This document shows positions 26,167 through 35,065 of a stretch of DNA of 64,000 nt, piece by piece (position 1 is the stretch's first letter; each line of letters begins with the position of its first letter). A program made the translations under genes and the position numbers. The stretch is from Actinoplanes xinjiangensis. GTDB lineage: Bacteria; Actinomycetota; Actinomycetes; Mycobacteriales; Micromonosporaceae. Location: the NCBI RefSeq assembly GCF_003148685.1, contig NZ_QGGR01000024.1:62001-126000 (forward strand), written 5' to 3'. The notes beneath the pieces were generated by a model. The model worked only from the letters and a program-made list of their open reading frames with translations. It was not told the DNA's origin and made no database searches.

Positions 26167-27047
26167 CGGATACTCCCCAGACTGATCGGTGCGGTGTGGG
26201 ATAGGGGCAGGGCGACTTCGGCGGCCAGCCGCGGCAGCAGCGCTGCCCCGGCGGGGGCGGGTAGCTCCAGGACGATGTGACGGGCGCCCGCCCTGATCAG
26301 GCGTTCGGTCCAGAGGCGGGTGGCGCCTAGGTCGGCCGCGACGACCGGCACCTGGACCGAGATAGTCACGTCAGCGATGTCCCGCCCGGCCGCTGTGCAT
26401 CGCTCGGCGAGCACCGCGATGCCGCGGCGCAGGGCGGCCGGCTGGCTCGTCCCGGCGTTCCACACGTCGGCGTGCCGGGCCACCACGGCCAGTGCGCGCC
26501 GTCCGGTCGCGCCCAGCACGAACGTCGGCTGTCGTGGAGGACGCGGGTTCAGCCGTGCTCCGGCGAGCCGGTAGTGGACGCCGTCGAACCACACCTCATC
26601 CTCGGTGCAGAGCCGCCGCACGACGGTGCAGGCTTCGTCCCAGCGGGCCAACCGCACGCCGGGCGACGGCAGGTCGATTCCCATCCGTTGATGTTCCGCC
26701 TCGTGCCACGCGGCGCCGAAGCCGAAGTCCACGCGGCCACCGGAGATGTGGTCGACCGTGGCGAGCATGCTGGCCAGCACCGCGGGATGGCGGTGCGTGT
26801 TGCCGGTTACCAGGACACCGACTCGCAGCCGCCGGGTGTGGGTGGCAAGTGCGGCCAGCGTTGTCCACGCTTCCAGACACGGGCCGGCGGGATCGGCGTT
26901 GACGGGCTGGAAGTGGTCGTAGAGCCAGGCGTGTTCCCAGATCGGCTCGGCGTCCCCGGCCGCCCAGAGACGCACGAGTTCGTCGAACGAGGTTGACTGC
27001 TGTGGTGTCTTGAACCCGAAACTGACTCCCGGACTCGCCTCGCTCAC
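26163..27047 (-). CDS. LLM-class flavin/F420-dependent oxidoreductase
   Basis: The TIM-barrel luciferase-like protein (about 294 residues) has VGVLVTGNTHRHPAVLASMLATVDHISGGRVDFGFG, the signature of the F420/FMN-dependent LLM group. F420-linked members are common in actinomycetes. I prefer the GTG at 27047, which has GGGAGC at six bases and a -10-like TAGAAT 26-32 bp upstream; an ATG at 27110 would add 21 unlikely residues. It is the first gene of the 14-kb operon and so marks the operon promoter. Role: hydride transfer or oxidation on a pathway intermediate (inference). Confidence 0.85.
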   Translation of the reverse strand: MSEASPGVSFGFKTPQQSTSFDELVRLWAAGDAEPIWEHAWLYDHFQPVNADPAGPCLEAWTTLAALATHTRRLRVGVLVTGNTHRHPAVLASMLATVDHISGGRVDFGFGAAWHEAEHQRMGIDLPSPGVRLARWDEACTVVRRLCTEDEVWFDGVHYRLAGARLNPRPPRQPTFVLGATGRRALAVVARHADVWNAGTSQPAALRRGIAVLAERCTAAGRDIADVTISVQVPVVAADLGATRLWTERLIRAGARHIVLELPAPAGAALLPRLAAEVALPLSHTAPISLGSIR

Positions 27048-27269
27048 GACTGCTCCCGCGGATTCGACTGGCGATTCTATGCCGCTAATGGCGGCTGACC
27101 GTATCGGCATGGGCCGTTATGGCAGGCGCCAGTTAATCCCACAGCCGGATCGACGTCAACCACTCGTCCCATCCCTCGGAAACAATTGACGACAATGTTC
27201 GGTTGACTTTCCGTGTGCCCGTGCAACACCATCGGAACGACACCGACCGCCAATGCAAGAAGGTTCAGC
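27048..27269. promoter_or_regulatory. divergent promoter region of the biosynthetic locus
   Basis: This 222-bp region separates the divergent oxidoreductase operon and the DUF1116 gene. A -10-like TAGAAT for the operon lies at 27079-27074 on the minus strand. The stretch is relatively AT-rich. No clear palindrome was seen. Confidence 0.5.
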
Positions 27270-28514
27270 ATGCACATTTCCAACGAGACGTATGGCGTCG
27301 AGCACTGGGACGCAGCGCAGGTTTCTTTCACCAGGATCGAGCGTGCCGCGACGGTCTGCCCGGATCTCGGCCCACGTACCTTCCTCCATGCCGGACCGCC
27401 GATCGAAGCGGGTGAACTGCCAGGTCCAACGCGTAGTGCCCTCATCGGGGCGCTGCTGTTGGAGAGGCAGGCCGACACCCCTTCGGAAGCGGCGCGCCTC
27501 CTCGACAAGGAGGCGCTCACGCTGATGCCGGGGCATGACTTTAATGCGGTCGGGCCGATGACCGGCATCATTTCAGCATCCACGCCGGTGGTCGTCGCCA
27601 CGGATTCCGCAGGACGTACGGCTTTCAGCCCGTTGAGTGAGGGTGCGGGCCGCTGTCTGAGGTTCGGATCCCATGACGAACGTACAATTCAGCGCATCCG
27701 GTGGATCCTCGCCGAAGCTTTACCGGTCATCAATTCAGCATTCCAGGGAACGTCGCTGAACATCAGCCGGATAATCCGCTCCGCACTGGAGCATGGCGAT
27801 GAATGTCACAGTCGGTCCGTTGCTGCAACCAATCAATTCCTTATCCAATTCCTTGCCGGGGCCGTACGGAACGGCGTCGAGTCGGACCGGCTGACCCGCG
27901 TCTTCCGGTGGATGAACATGGACGCCCAATTCTTCGGCACCTTCACCATGGCGGCGGCCAGGATTCTTGCCGACTCGGTGCACGGAGTCCCCGGAAGCCC
28001 GGTCGTCACCGCCATCGCCGCCAACGGCTGCCGGGTCGGTATCCGGGTCAGCGGCCTGGGTGACCGCTGGTTTACGGCAGACGCCCCCGTCGGACACACC
28101 GTCCTGTTCTCCGGCTTCGACCCCGGCGACGTCCTGCCGATCATGGGGGACTCGTGTGTGACCGAGGTCGTCGGCCTGGGCGCGCTGTCCCTGCCCGCCA
28201 GCCCGGTCGTCGCCGCCCACCTCGGGCTGGACATCGACGACGTACGCCAGCGCGAGCGCGACATGGAACGGATCACCGTGACCCGCAGCGGCCGGTACCG
28301 GCTGCCGATGGCCGGATTCCCCGGCATTCCACAGGGCATCGATGTGCGCCGGGTCATCGATGCCAGCATCGTGCCGATGATCAATACCGGACTGGTGCAC
28401 CGGGATCCGGCGATCGGCCAGATCGGCGCGGGCCTGGCCCCGATCCCGCTGTCCGTCTTCCAGGCGGCCGCCGCGGCCCTGGTAGAGGCGACGCGCTCAC
28501 AGCCCGCACGCTGA
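27270..28514 (+). CDS. DUF1116 (AllG/YlbE-like) protein
   Basis: The 414-residue protein matches DUF1116 along its length: HAGPPI near the N-terminus, GPTRSALIGALLLE, GHDFNAVGPMTG, LRFGSHDE, ALEHGDECHSR, VTAIAANGCRVGIRVSGL, WFTADAP, MGDSCVTEVVGLGA and the C-terminal GQIGAGLAP. In enterobacteria the family member AllG is one subunit of oxamate carbamoyltransferase (AllFGH). The FdrA-like and AllH partners are not in this window. The ATG follows AAGAAGG at seven bases. Divergent from the biosynthetic operon, it may do carbamoyl or related chemistry for the product, or be a stand-alone variant (inference). Confidence 0.8.
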   Translation: MHISNETYGVEHWDAAQVSFTRIERAATVCPDLGPRTFLHAGPPIEAGELPGPTRSALIGALLLERQADTPSEAARLLDKEALTLMPGHDFNAVGPMTGIISASTPVVVATDSAGRTAFSPLSEGAGRCLRFGSHDERTIQRIRWILAEALPVINSAFQGTSLNISRIIRSALEHGDECHSRSVAATNQFLIQFLAGAVRNGVESDRLTRVFRWMNMDAQFFGTFTMAAARILADSVHGVPGSPVVTAIAANGCRVGIRVSGLGDRWFTADAPVGHTVLFSGFDPGDVLPIMGDSCVTEVVGLGALSLPASPVVAAHLGLDIDDVRQRERDMERITVTRSGRYRLPMAGFPGIPQGIDVRRVIDASIVPMINTGLVHRDPAIGQIGAGLAPIPLSVFQAAAAALVEATRSQPAR

Positions 28515-28557
28515 GCCGGAATCGGTGAGCGCCCGGCGCTGGCGGGCCCGTGCGGCC

Positions 28558-30234
28558 TCACGGCTCCAGCTCCCGGGCGCACATCGCCGCGAATACGCCG
28601 CCCTGGCGTAGCAACTGCTGAGGGTCGCCGTCCTCCACGAGCCGCCCGCCGTCAAGCAACAGCACCCGATCGGCGTAGCGCAACGTCGACAGCCGGTGTG
28701 CCACGAAGACCACCGGCCCCGCAGCGCCGAGGTCCCGGATGACCTTCATGGCCCTCTCCTCGGTCAGCGAGTCGAGCGCGGAGGTGGGCTCGTCGAACAG
28801 CGCCATCAGCGGCCGCTGCGACTGGCAGGCCCGTAGCAGGCACAGCCGCTGGCGCTCACCACCCGACAACGCCGCGCGGGGCAGGGCGCCGCCCGGCGCT
28901 TGGGCCGCGCGCTGCAGTACCGGATCGAGGCCGAGTTCGGCGGCCAGCCGATCGGTCCGATCCTCGTCCGGCTCGGCGCGGTGGCCGTAGTACAAGTTCT
29001 CCCGTAGTGAGCCGGTGAAGAAGTAGGGGAACTGCGGCATGTAGGTGACCCGCCGGCGCCACTGCTCCCGGTCGACCTCCTCCAACGTAAGCGATCCGTC
29101 GACGACGATCGTGCCCTGATCCGGGCGGATGAGCCCGGACAGGACGTCCAACAGAGTGCTCTTGCCCCCGCCGCTAGCCCCCACCACCGCCACGACCTGC
29201 CCGCGGTGCAAGGTGAGCGCCGGCACGTCAAGCACCGCGGGCCGTCCGGGATGGTCGACGCGGATTTGGCGCAAATCGATGACATCGACCAGGTCCGGCG
29301 CCGGTGTGGTGCCGGTGGGCTCCGGTTCGGCACTGAACACCGCGGAGATCCGCTGGCGCCGCTCTCGGGCCTCACCGCGCTGCCGGTGCCAAGCGTTCCA
29401 GTCGACGACCGCCTTCGAGACACGCGACGTGTAGCCGTACGCCATCACGAAGGCGCCGACACCGATCTCGCCGTGCACCACCAGCAGCCCTCCACCGATC
29501 AGCAACGCGATCCGGCCGGTCGCCTCGAGGGATCCGATGCGGGCAGCGTTGCGGGCATCGACCGATGCCTTGGCCACGTCGGCGGCGAGCACCACGTCGT
29601 GTGCCATGCGCTCACATTCGCGTAGTTCCCAGCGGCGTGCGCCGCTGGAACGGGTCAGCGGCAGAATGTCGAGCCGCTCCCGGAAGTACTCGTGCATCCG
29701 GTCGGCGCCGTCCACGACATCGACCGAGGCGCGGTCGTCAGTACGGGTGGCGAGACGCAGGTTGATCGCGAACGGAATCATCGTCGCCGCCAGAACCAGC
29801 GGCAGCAGCGGATGTTGTGCCAGTAGGATCACCGCCACCACCGACACGGCAAGCAGGCCACGCACCGCCTCGAACAGCACCCGATGGTTCGCGACGAGAA
29901 ATTTCACGTCGCTGGTCGCCCGGCTGAGCACCGCTCCGGTACGGGCCTCGGCGAACCACGGGACCGGCAGGCTCATCAGGTGTGCAAGAAGTCGCCGGCG
30001 CAACGCGGCCCCGCTGTCCTCGGCGGCCAGCCCTTGCGCCAGTTCCCAGCGCCAGAACATCAGGCCGTCCAGGAACGGCAGCACGACCAGCGCTGCCGCG
30101 CCCAGTAAGAAAGCCCGGCTGTCGCCATCCACCAGCGCGCCCACCACCAGACCCGCAACGAGCGGCACCGCGAGCGCGACGGCCTCCTGCGCGGCGAGGA
30201 CCGGCAGCACACTGTTCCACCGTCGATCGATCAT
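28558..30234 (-). CDS. ABC half-exporter (TMD-NBD fusion), second of a pair
   Basis: The 558-residue protein has an N-terminal six-helix type I exporter membrane domain and a C-terminal ATPase with Walker A GASGGGKST, signature LSGGERQR, Walker B MALFDEPTSALD and the switch His in VFVAHRLS. The ATG overlaps the upstream exporter stop by four bases, so the two probably form a heterodimer. The ATPase keeps Glu after the Walker B Asp (DEPTS). Next to biosynthetic genes it is a candidate product exporter or self-resistance pump. Confidence 0.93.
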   Translation of the reverse strand: MIDRRWNSVLPVLAAQEAVALAVPLVAGLVVGALVDGDSRAFLLGAAALVVLPFLDGLMFWRWELAQGLAAEDSGAALRRRLLAHLMSLPVPWFAEARTGAVLSRATSDVKFLVANHRVLFEAVRGLLAVSVVAVILLAQHPLLPLVLAATMIPFAINLRLATRTDDRASVDVVDGADRMHEYFRERLDILPLTRSSGARRWELRECERMAHDVVLAADVAKASVDARNAARIGSLEATGRIALLIGGGLLVVHGEIGVGAFVMAYGYTSRVSKAVVDWNAWHRQRGEARERRQRISAVFSAEPEPTGTTPAPDLVDVIDLRQIRVDHPGRPAVLDVPALTLHRGQVVAVVGASGGGKSTLLDVLSGLIRPDQGTIVVDGSLTLEEVDREQWRRRVTYMPQFPYFFTGSLRENLYYGHRAEPDEDRTDRLAAELGLDPVLQRAAQAPGGALPRAALSGGERQRLCLLRACQSQRPLMALFDEPTSALDSLTEERAMKVIRDLGAAGPVVFVAHRLSTLRYADRVLLLDGGRLVEDGDPQQLLRQGGVFAAMCARELEP

Positions 30235-32003
30235 GAGGTATGCCGTTCCGGGGCGAGCGAGAACTGACTGCGGTGCAGCCGGGCATAGGTACCGGACGCC
30301 GCGAGTAGCTCGTCGTGCCGGCCCTGTTCCGCCACCCGGCCGTTCTCCACCACGAGGATCCGGTCACAGTGGCGCAAGGTGATCAGCCGGTGAGCGATCA
30401 CCATGACGGTCCGGCCGGCGGCAAGCCGGTCCTGCGCCTCCCGGACCCGGCGTTCGGAGTCGCTGTCCAGCGCGCTGGTCGTCTCGTCGAGGACCAGAAT
30501 CCGGGGGTCGCGCAGGTAGGCGCGAGCGATCGACAAGCGCTGCCGCTCACCGCCGGACAGCTTGACGCCGCGTTCGCCGATGACGGTGTCGAGCTGCTCC
30601 GGCAGGCCGCGCACGAACGCGATCAGGTCGGCCTGACCGAGAACCTCCCAGAGCCGTTCGTCACGGGGCACCGGCACGCCGTACGTCAGGTTGTCCCGTA
30701 CCGTCCCGTTGAGCAGGAAGATCTCCTGGGTGATGTAGGAAATCTGCTGGCGCAGGTCGTCGATGTCCCAGTCGTGCAGCGGCCGGCCGTCGACCAGTAC
30801 CACGCCCGTGTCCGGCTGGATCAGCCCGATGAGCAGATTCGCGATGGTGGACTTCCCGGCCCCGCTGAGCCCTACGACGCCCAGCCGGCTGCCCGGCTCC
30901 AGAACCAGGTCAACGTCGTACAGTACGGCCTGCCCGTCCATGTTCACCGAGACCTGTCGCAGCTCGACCTCGCCGCGCAGGGCCTCTGAACGGGCCGGCA
31001 GGTGCGCCGTGGACAGATGGGCCGCGTCGCGCAGTGAGCGCAGGTCGGCCAGCCGGGCCAGATGGATACCGTGCTCGTGCCGGTGCGCGGCCATCCGGGA
31101 GGCATGCCAGATGACCTGGCGAAAGAAGGGAAACAGCGCCACCACCGTCAGCAGGTCGCCGATCGACGCGTCACCACGCATGACGTGCCGACCCAGGTAC
31201 AGATACACCAGCCCTTCGGGGACCAGGAACATGACGTGGTTCAGGAACCCACCAACGCCGAGGGCCCGTAGATGACGCCGGACGGCACCGAGGTACGCAT
31301 CCTGGGCACGGTCCAGTTTCGCGAGTTCGATGTCGGTGGCGGCGTGATTCTTGACCGTACGTACGCCCTCCACCGCCTCGCGGATGACTCCGCCGATCGC
31401 CGGGTAGAGGGCGGTTTGCCCGTTCCAGTGCTGTCCGAGCCGGAACATCAGACGGCGGCGGACCACGATGTATGGCAGGTACACCACACCGCAGATGACC
31501 GGAATCAGCGGATCGATCCTCACCACCACCAGCAGGCCGATCATGGCGGCGACGACGTTGAAGGCAAAATCGCTGAGTAGCAGGCGCATCGCCTCCCGGA
31601 TGGCGGTGATGCCGTCGGTAAGGCGATGGTAGATCTCGTCCAAGCCTAGCTTCGTCATCGCCGGGATGTCCTTATGCTGCAGCAGCGCGAACGTCTCCAG
31701 GCGCAAGCGAGCGACCCCGGCAGCGATCGCAACCTCGATGTTGCGCGTCGATTCCGTCCGGGCCAGCGCGGAGATCACCATCAGCCCGCCCATGGCCAGG
31801 GCCGCCCCCAGCATGGCGTCGACCCGTCCCTGTCGCGCCTCGTTGACGAAGCGCCCGAGAAGGACCGCCGCCGCCACACCGCAGAGCGACGCGGTCGTCA
31901 GCAGCACTGCCCACACGGCCAGGTGACGCCGGGACCCACTCAGGAGAGCCCATTCAGCATCGGCGATCTCGCGCCAGCTCGCCGCGGCGGTGTTACCGGT
32001 CAT
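30231..32003 (-). CDS. ABC half-exporter (TMD-NBD fusion), first of a pair
   Basis: The 590-residue protein has the same layout as its partner, with Walker A GLSGAGKST, signature LSGGERQR, Walker B ILVLDETTSALD and switch His in MVIAHRL. The ATG at 32003 starts MTGNTAAASW and follows GGGAAGG-like purines. It heads a two-gene unit converging on the DUF1116 gene. Both ATPase sites look intact, unlike many heterodimeric exporters with one degenerate site. Its promoter should lie in 32004-32300, where an unusual long palindrome occurs. Confidence 0.93.
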   Translation of the reverse strand: MTGNTAAASWREIADAEWALLSGSRRHLAVWAVLLTTASLCGVAAAVLLGRFVNEARQGRVDAMLGAALAMGGLMVISALARTESTRNIEVAIAAGVARLRLETFALLQHKDIPAMTKLGLDEIYHRLTDGITAIREAMRLLLSDFAFNVVAAMIGLLVVVRIDPLIPVICGVVYLPYIVVRRRLMFRLGQHWNGQTALYPAIGGVIREAVEGVRTVKNHAATDIELAKLDRAQDAYLGAVRRHLRALGVGGFLNHVMFLVPEGLVYLYLGRHVMRGDASIGDLLTVVALFPFFRQVIWHASRMAAHRHEHGIHLARLADLRSLRDAAHLSTAHLPARSEALRGEVELRQVSVNMDGQAVLYDVDLVLEPGSRLGVVGLSGAGKSTIANLLIGLIQPDTGVVLVDGRPLHDWDIDDLRQQISYITQEIFLLNGTVRDNLTYGVPVPRDERLWEVLGQADLIAFVRGLPEQLDTVIGERGVKLSGGERQRLSIARAYLRDPRILVLDETTSALDSDSERRVREAQDRLAAGRTVMVIAHRLITLRHCDRILVVENGRVAEQGRHDELLAASGTYARLHRSQFSLAPERHTS

Positions 32004-32253
32004 TGCCCGCGGGAAGGCCGGTGAACGTGGTCATTCCGAGTGAACTCCCTGCTCGGTCGAATCGGGAAGGGCCGGCATGGGTGGTTTTCCACCACGAATT
32101 GATGGCCGTGCCGCAGTGCTGCAAGAACGCGCCCCAGGATGCCCGGTGGGGCCACTGAGCTGGTGTCGAGCCGTGTTCCGGTAGGAACCCCTGGCTTCAC
32201 GTGCCCGATCCGGGCAGATCGATGCTGCACGATCAATGTCAGCCAAGTCAATG

Positions 32254-32282
32254 CTTTGCAGCGCTGCAACAGCGCTGCAAAG
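32254..32282. repeat. 13-bp perfect inverted repeat, probable operator
   Basis: CTTTGCAGCGCTG and its exact complement CAGCGCTGCAAAG flank a CAA centre. Nested inside is the self-complementary decamer GCAGCGCTGC and a second CAGCGCTG palindrome, so two half-overlapping dimer sites can be drawn. It lies about 250 bp before the exporter start. Its length and nesting suit a regulator-binding site more than a terminator, as no gene ends here. Confidence 0.6.
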
Positions 32283-32558
32283 GGCGCTACGCCGACGCGC
32301 CGCTCCGGCTCCGCGCGATCTTTTTCCAGGTCAGACCGCTGGGCAGGTTTTGTCGAGCTGAAACCTGTGAATTTGAGTCCAGACCCTCCACGCTGCACCT
32401 TGGTATGGTGCTTTGTGGTCAGTCGCTCTTCCGTTTGTTGTTGAGCTCGCGCCCTCCGCCGTCTACAGGTGTTCGTCGCTGCCGCACTGCCTTCAGGTGA
32501 GCAGTGGTGCCGCGGAACGGTGCGCGACACGCCGCTGCTGATTGATAAAGACCCTGCG

Positions 32559-32578
32559 TGACGCCAGTCATGGCGTCA
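32559..32578. repeat. 8-bp inverted repeat
   Basis: TGACGCCA-GTCA-TGGCGTCA is a perfect 8-bp inverted repeat with a four-base centre. It is about 85 bp beyond the 3' end of the small hypothetical gene at 32664-33035, on that gene's downstream side, so it could be its terminator or an operator. Confidence 0.45.
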
Positions 32579-32663
32579 TGTCAGCGCTCGCCTGAAGCCC
32601 GCTGATGTCCTCGATGTGAGGAACAAATCATCCACGTCAATCGATGGCTACCCGCTCCCAGTC

Positions 32664-33035
32664 TCAAGCAACGTGAGCAGCGACGCGGCAGATGAACCAT
32701 GCGTCGCCCGGTGCGTCAAGCAGATCTGAGCTCCGTCCCATGCGGACCGACGTGCCCCCTGGCAAGCGGCAGTCGTCGTGAACCGTACCGTCCACCCAAG
32801 GGCACACATCGATATCGACGACCTCGTGACGGGCGCTATCCCACCGCACCCACCACCACCGCTCGCCGTCCTGCGCGGCCATCACGAAAGCGACATGTGC
32901 GTCCTCGTGACCCATGCCCAGCTCACAATGAGCCTGACGCAACGGGGAACCCAACCGGAGCCGCTGCGCTAAAAGAACCTCGAACTCGGAATTCCTCACC
33001 ACGGTTGAAATCCCGCACCTCGACAGTTCCGGCAT
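32664..33035 (-). CDS. small hypothetical protein with Cys/His motif
   Basis: The 123-residue frame contains CELGMGHEDAHVAFVM followed by RWWWVRWD and CPW...DDCRLPGG. These resemble small actinomycete proteins that repeat a C-x-L-x-x-GH-x-x-x-H unit (family impression only). Codon use in this core looks real, but the first 30 residues are less convincing, so the true start may be internal, or the gene may begin in the neighbouring frame and be shifted. It directly follows the decayed esterase. Function unknown. Confidence 0.45.
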   Translation of the reverse strand: MPELSRCGISTVVRNSEFEVLLAQRLRLGSPLRQAHCELGMGHEDAHVAFVMAAQDGERWWWVRWDSARHEVVDIDVCPWVDGTVHDDCRLPGGTSVRMGRSSDLLDAPGDAWFICRVAAHVA

Positions 33036-33076
33036 CGAGTCTGAGCTGCGGCTCGTCTCTGAAATCTACCCCCACG

Positions 33077-33699
33077 TAGTCCAGCCCACTTGTCGGCCGC
33101 TTCGGCCAGGCGCATGCCGCCGATCGCGATCTAGGTATGGTCGTAGCCGAGCCTCTCACCCACCTGGAAGCCGTAGGCGGTGACGGCGAGCTGACTGCTC
33201 ATGGCGCCCGCGGTGATCGAGTCTTCGGCGAAAATGACCAGTTTAGCCCGATTTGGCGGCTTGAACGTGCTCGCACCGAGTCGAGGACCAGACCTTGGAA
33301 AGCAGCGTCGCCGGTGTACGAACCGGCCACCTGCCGGTAGCTCATGATCAATGTGTGGTTGCCGGCCCCCAGCGCGGTCGGGGTCAGGTTGATGGTGTCG
33401 GAGCCGCTGAACGGGGTGAACGCCTTGCCGTCGACGCTCGCCCACAGGTGGATGGTGTCGCGCAGCTTTATCTTCACCGGCCTGCCGGTGAACCCGGACC
33501 GCAGGTATGCCCTCGCCCAGTACGCTCCGTAGGCCGCGGGGTTCGTCTTGTCCCACCGGCCGACGAAGTTGATGTTCGGGTCGCTCGGGGTGCCGTCACC
33601 GGCCGCCGCGTCGGCCCGTGAGATGGGCAGAGCCGCGATGAGCACCGTCGCGGCGACGGCGAGGAGGGCTGAGGTAAGCGTGTCTCGCCGCATGATCAT
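33077..33699 (-). pseudogene. decayed secreted CE2-type acetyl esterase
   Basis: The frame from ATG 33699 has a signal peptide and then the CE2 jelly-roll (PSDPNINFVGRWDKTNPAAY to YRQVAGSYTGDAAFQGLVLDS), closely paralleling the intact CE2 enzyme at 51250-52656. After LVLDS the homology moves to another frame, where LVIFAEDSITAG replaces the normal EFIGDSITxG, so the catalytic block's Gly is lost. That frame meets a TAG at 33131-33133 where the homologue has HTQ, and homology resumes briefly as IAIGGMRLAE. The rest of the SGNH domain is missing. A frameshift, a nonsense change and truncation make it inactive. It sits 42 bp downstream of the pectinesterase in the same transcript. Confidence 0.85.
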
Positions 33700-33741
33700 G
33701 AGGGTCCTCCGGCTCGGTCGCGGAGTCGCCGGGGCTGTTCG

Positions 33742-34800
33742 TCAGCGGATGGGGTTCCAGCCGTCCGTACCGGCCAGGTAGGCGGTGGGCGTGTACTGGG
33801 TGGCGGTGGAAGCGCTCATCTGGGGCCGGTTGGCGTTGATGACGGCACCGGCGCCGGTGCTGCTGTACTCGGCGAACCGGGCGGTCTTCCACGAGAAGCC
33901 GGACATGTCGGTCCAGGGGTCGTTGCGGATGTGCGCGCCCATGGTGACGCCGCGGTAGAGGACCTGGCCGCGGGCGTTGACGTCGCCGCTGGGGTGCCAG
34001 GGCCGGCCCAGGTAGACGGTCTTGGCGGGAGCGTTGCTGGTGAGGGTGGTGCCCCAGAACAGGAATCCGAACTTGTTGTTGATGTCGGTGGCCGCCGCGG
34101 TGAGGTAGCCGTTGTTCGATGACGAGCCACGGGTCAGCGAGTGCACCGTGCCGTTCTGGAAGACCATGGTGCCCCGGCCGAAGATGAAGTCGACATCGCC
34201 CTCCACGTAGGAGTTGCGGACGTAGAGACGCCGGACCGCGCTCGTGCTGGGCGCGTTGACCAGCAGGGTGTCCTGGTTGCCGAGGATGCGGACGTTGTCC
34301 AACTGGACCCGGTCGCCGGAAGTGTTGACCGCGACGGCCTGCTCGGCGTCGAGATTGTTGGCGCCCTCGTTGAAGTCGTTCGCCATCGTCAGATTCCTGA
34401 TCGTGGTGTCGTTGGCGTTGACGAAGACCGAGGCGCTGCCGGACGTGCCGTAGGTACCGCCACCGGGCTTGGTCTGGCCGGACGCATGTCCCTCGACGAT
34501 CACCACCTGGCCGGCGGTGCCACCCGCACCGGCCAGCGTGAGGTGCGGCTTGGTGGCGGGGATGGTGACCACACCGCGGTAGGTGCCGGGCTTGATGTTG
34601 ATGGTGACCGGTACGCCGTTGTTGGCCGCGATACTGTCGATCGCCGCCTGCACGGATCTGAAGTTGCCGCTGCCGTCGGCCGCCACCGTGATGGTCACCG
34701 CCGCCGAAGCGGACGGGGTCAGCACCACCGTAGCGGCGAGTGCGCCGACCGCGGCCGCCGTGCCCGAACACCATCGGAGGACACTGCTCGATGTCATCAT
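33742..34800 (-). CDS. secreted pectinesterase (CE8)
   Basis: The protein of about 352 residues has a signal peptide ending near SASA and a right-handed beta-helix pectinesterase fold. Family motifs are GTYRG, GNQDTLL with the catalytic Asp, GDVDFIFG with the second catalytic Asp, and YLGRPW with the substrate-binding Arg. It removes methyl groups from homogalacturonan so that lyases can act. The start is uncertain: tandem ATGs at 34800/34797 lack a Shine-Dalgarno, and an ATG at 34821 would add seven residues and place the operator inside the gene. The LacI-type site at 34804-34818 touches the start region, so repression is likely. Confidence 0.9.
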   Translation of the reverse strand: MMTSSSVLRWCSGTAAAVGALAATVVLTPSASAAVTITVAADGSGNFRSVQAAIDSIAANNGVPVTINIKPGTYRGVVTIPATKPHLTLAGAGGTAGQVVIVEGHASGQTKPGGGTYGTSGSASVFVNANDTTIRNLTMANDFNEGANNLDAEQAVAVNTSGDRVQLDNVRILGNQDTLLVNAPSTSAVRRLYVRNSYVEGDVDFIFGRGTMVFQNGTVHSLTRGSSSNNGYLTAAATDINNKFGFLFWGTTLTSNAPAKTVYLGRPWHPSGDVNARGQVLYRGVTMGAHIRNDPWTDMSGFSWKTARFAEYSSTGAGAVINANRPQMSASTATQYTPTAYLAGTDGWNPIR

Positions 34801-34803
34801 GCG

Positions 34804-34818
34804 GTGAACGTTAACATC
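34804..34818. promoter_or_regulatory. LacI-family-type operator at pectinesterase start
   Basis: GTGAACGTTAACATC shares the layout TGTGAGCGnTAACAT with sites at 36308-36323 and 37772-37786. All three lie at the heads of pectin/arabinan genes. No LacI gene is in the window, so the regulator is encoded elsewhere (inference). Confidence 0.6.
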
Positions 34819-34988
34819 CATGGATCGCTATATGAAATACCTCTTCACCAGGGCGGATTCCGCATCTGGGGACCGAAATGGCGGTGCGCCAGTGCGGTAT
34901 CGGAACCAGCGGTGCCGGAACACCGGACCGAAGTGTGTGCGCTTCCCCTGAGGCGACCCTCGGCCGGTTCGCACCGTAGCGGGCCGAT

Positions 34989-35033
34989 CCCGTGGTGGCG
35001 CCGCAAGCTCACCGGCCGCTGCGCGACCACGGG
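34989..35033 (-). terminator. possible terminator after GH43 gene
   Basis: CCCGTGGT pairs with ACCACGGG across a 29-base partly structured loop, starting 33 bp past the GH43 stop. The long loop lowers confidence. Confidence 0.35.
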
Positions 35034-35065
35034 AACGCTCGTTCAGTACCGATGACGTGTGCGGG

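Larger units (their letters stand above)
32004..32663. other. long intergenic region upstream of the exporter genes
   Basis: No protein-coding gene is convincing in these 660 bp. The stretch is less GC-rich than its neighbours and contains two notable inverted repeats, listed separately at 32254-32282 and 32559-32578. Confidence 0.5.

Noticed and set aside
28531..28547. GCCCG/CGGGC stem between the DUF1116 and exporter genes as a terminator
   Set aside because: Five-bp stem only; too weak in this base composition.
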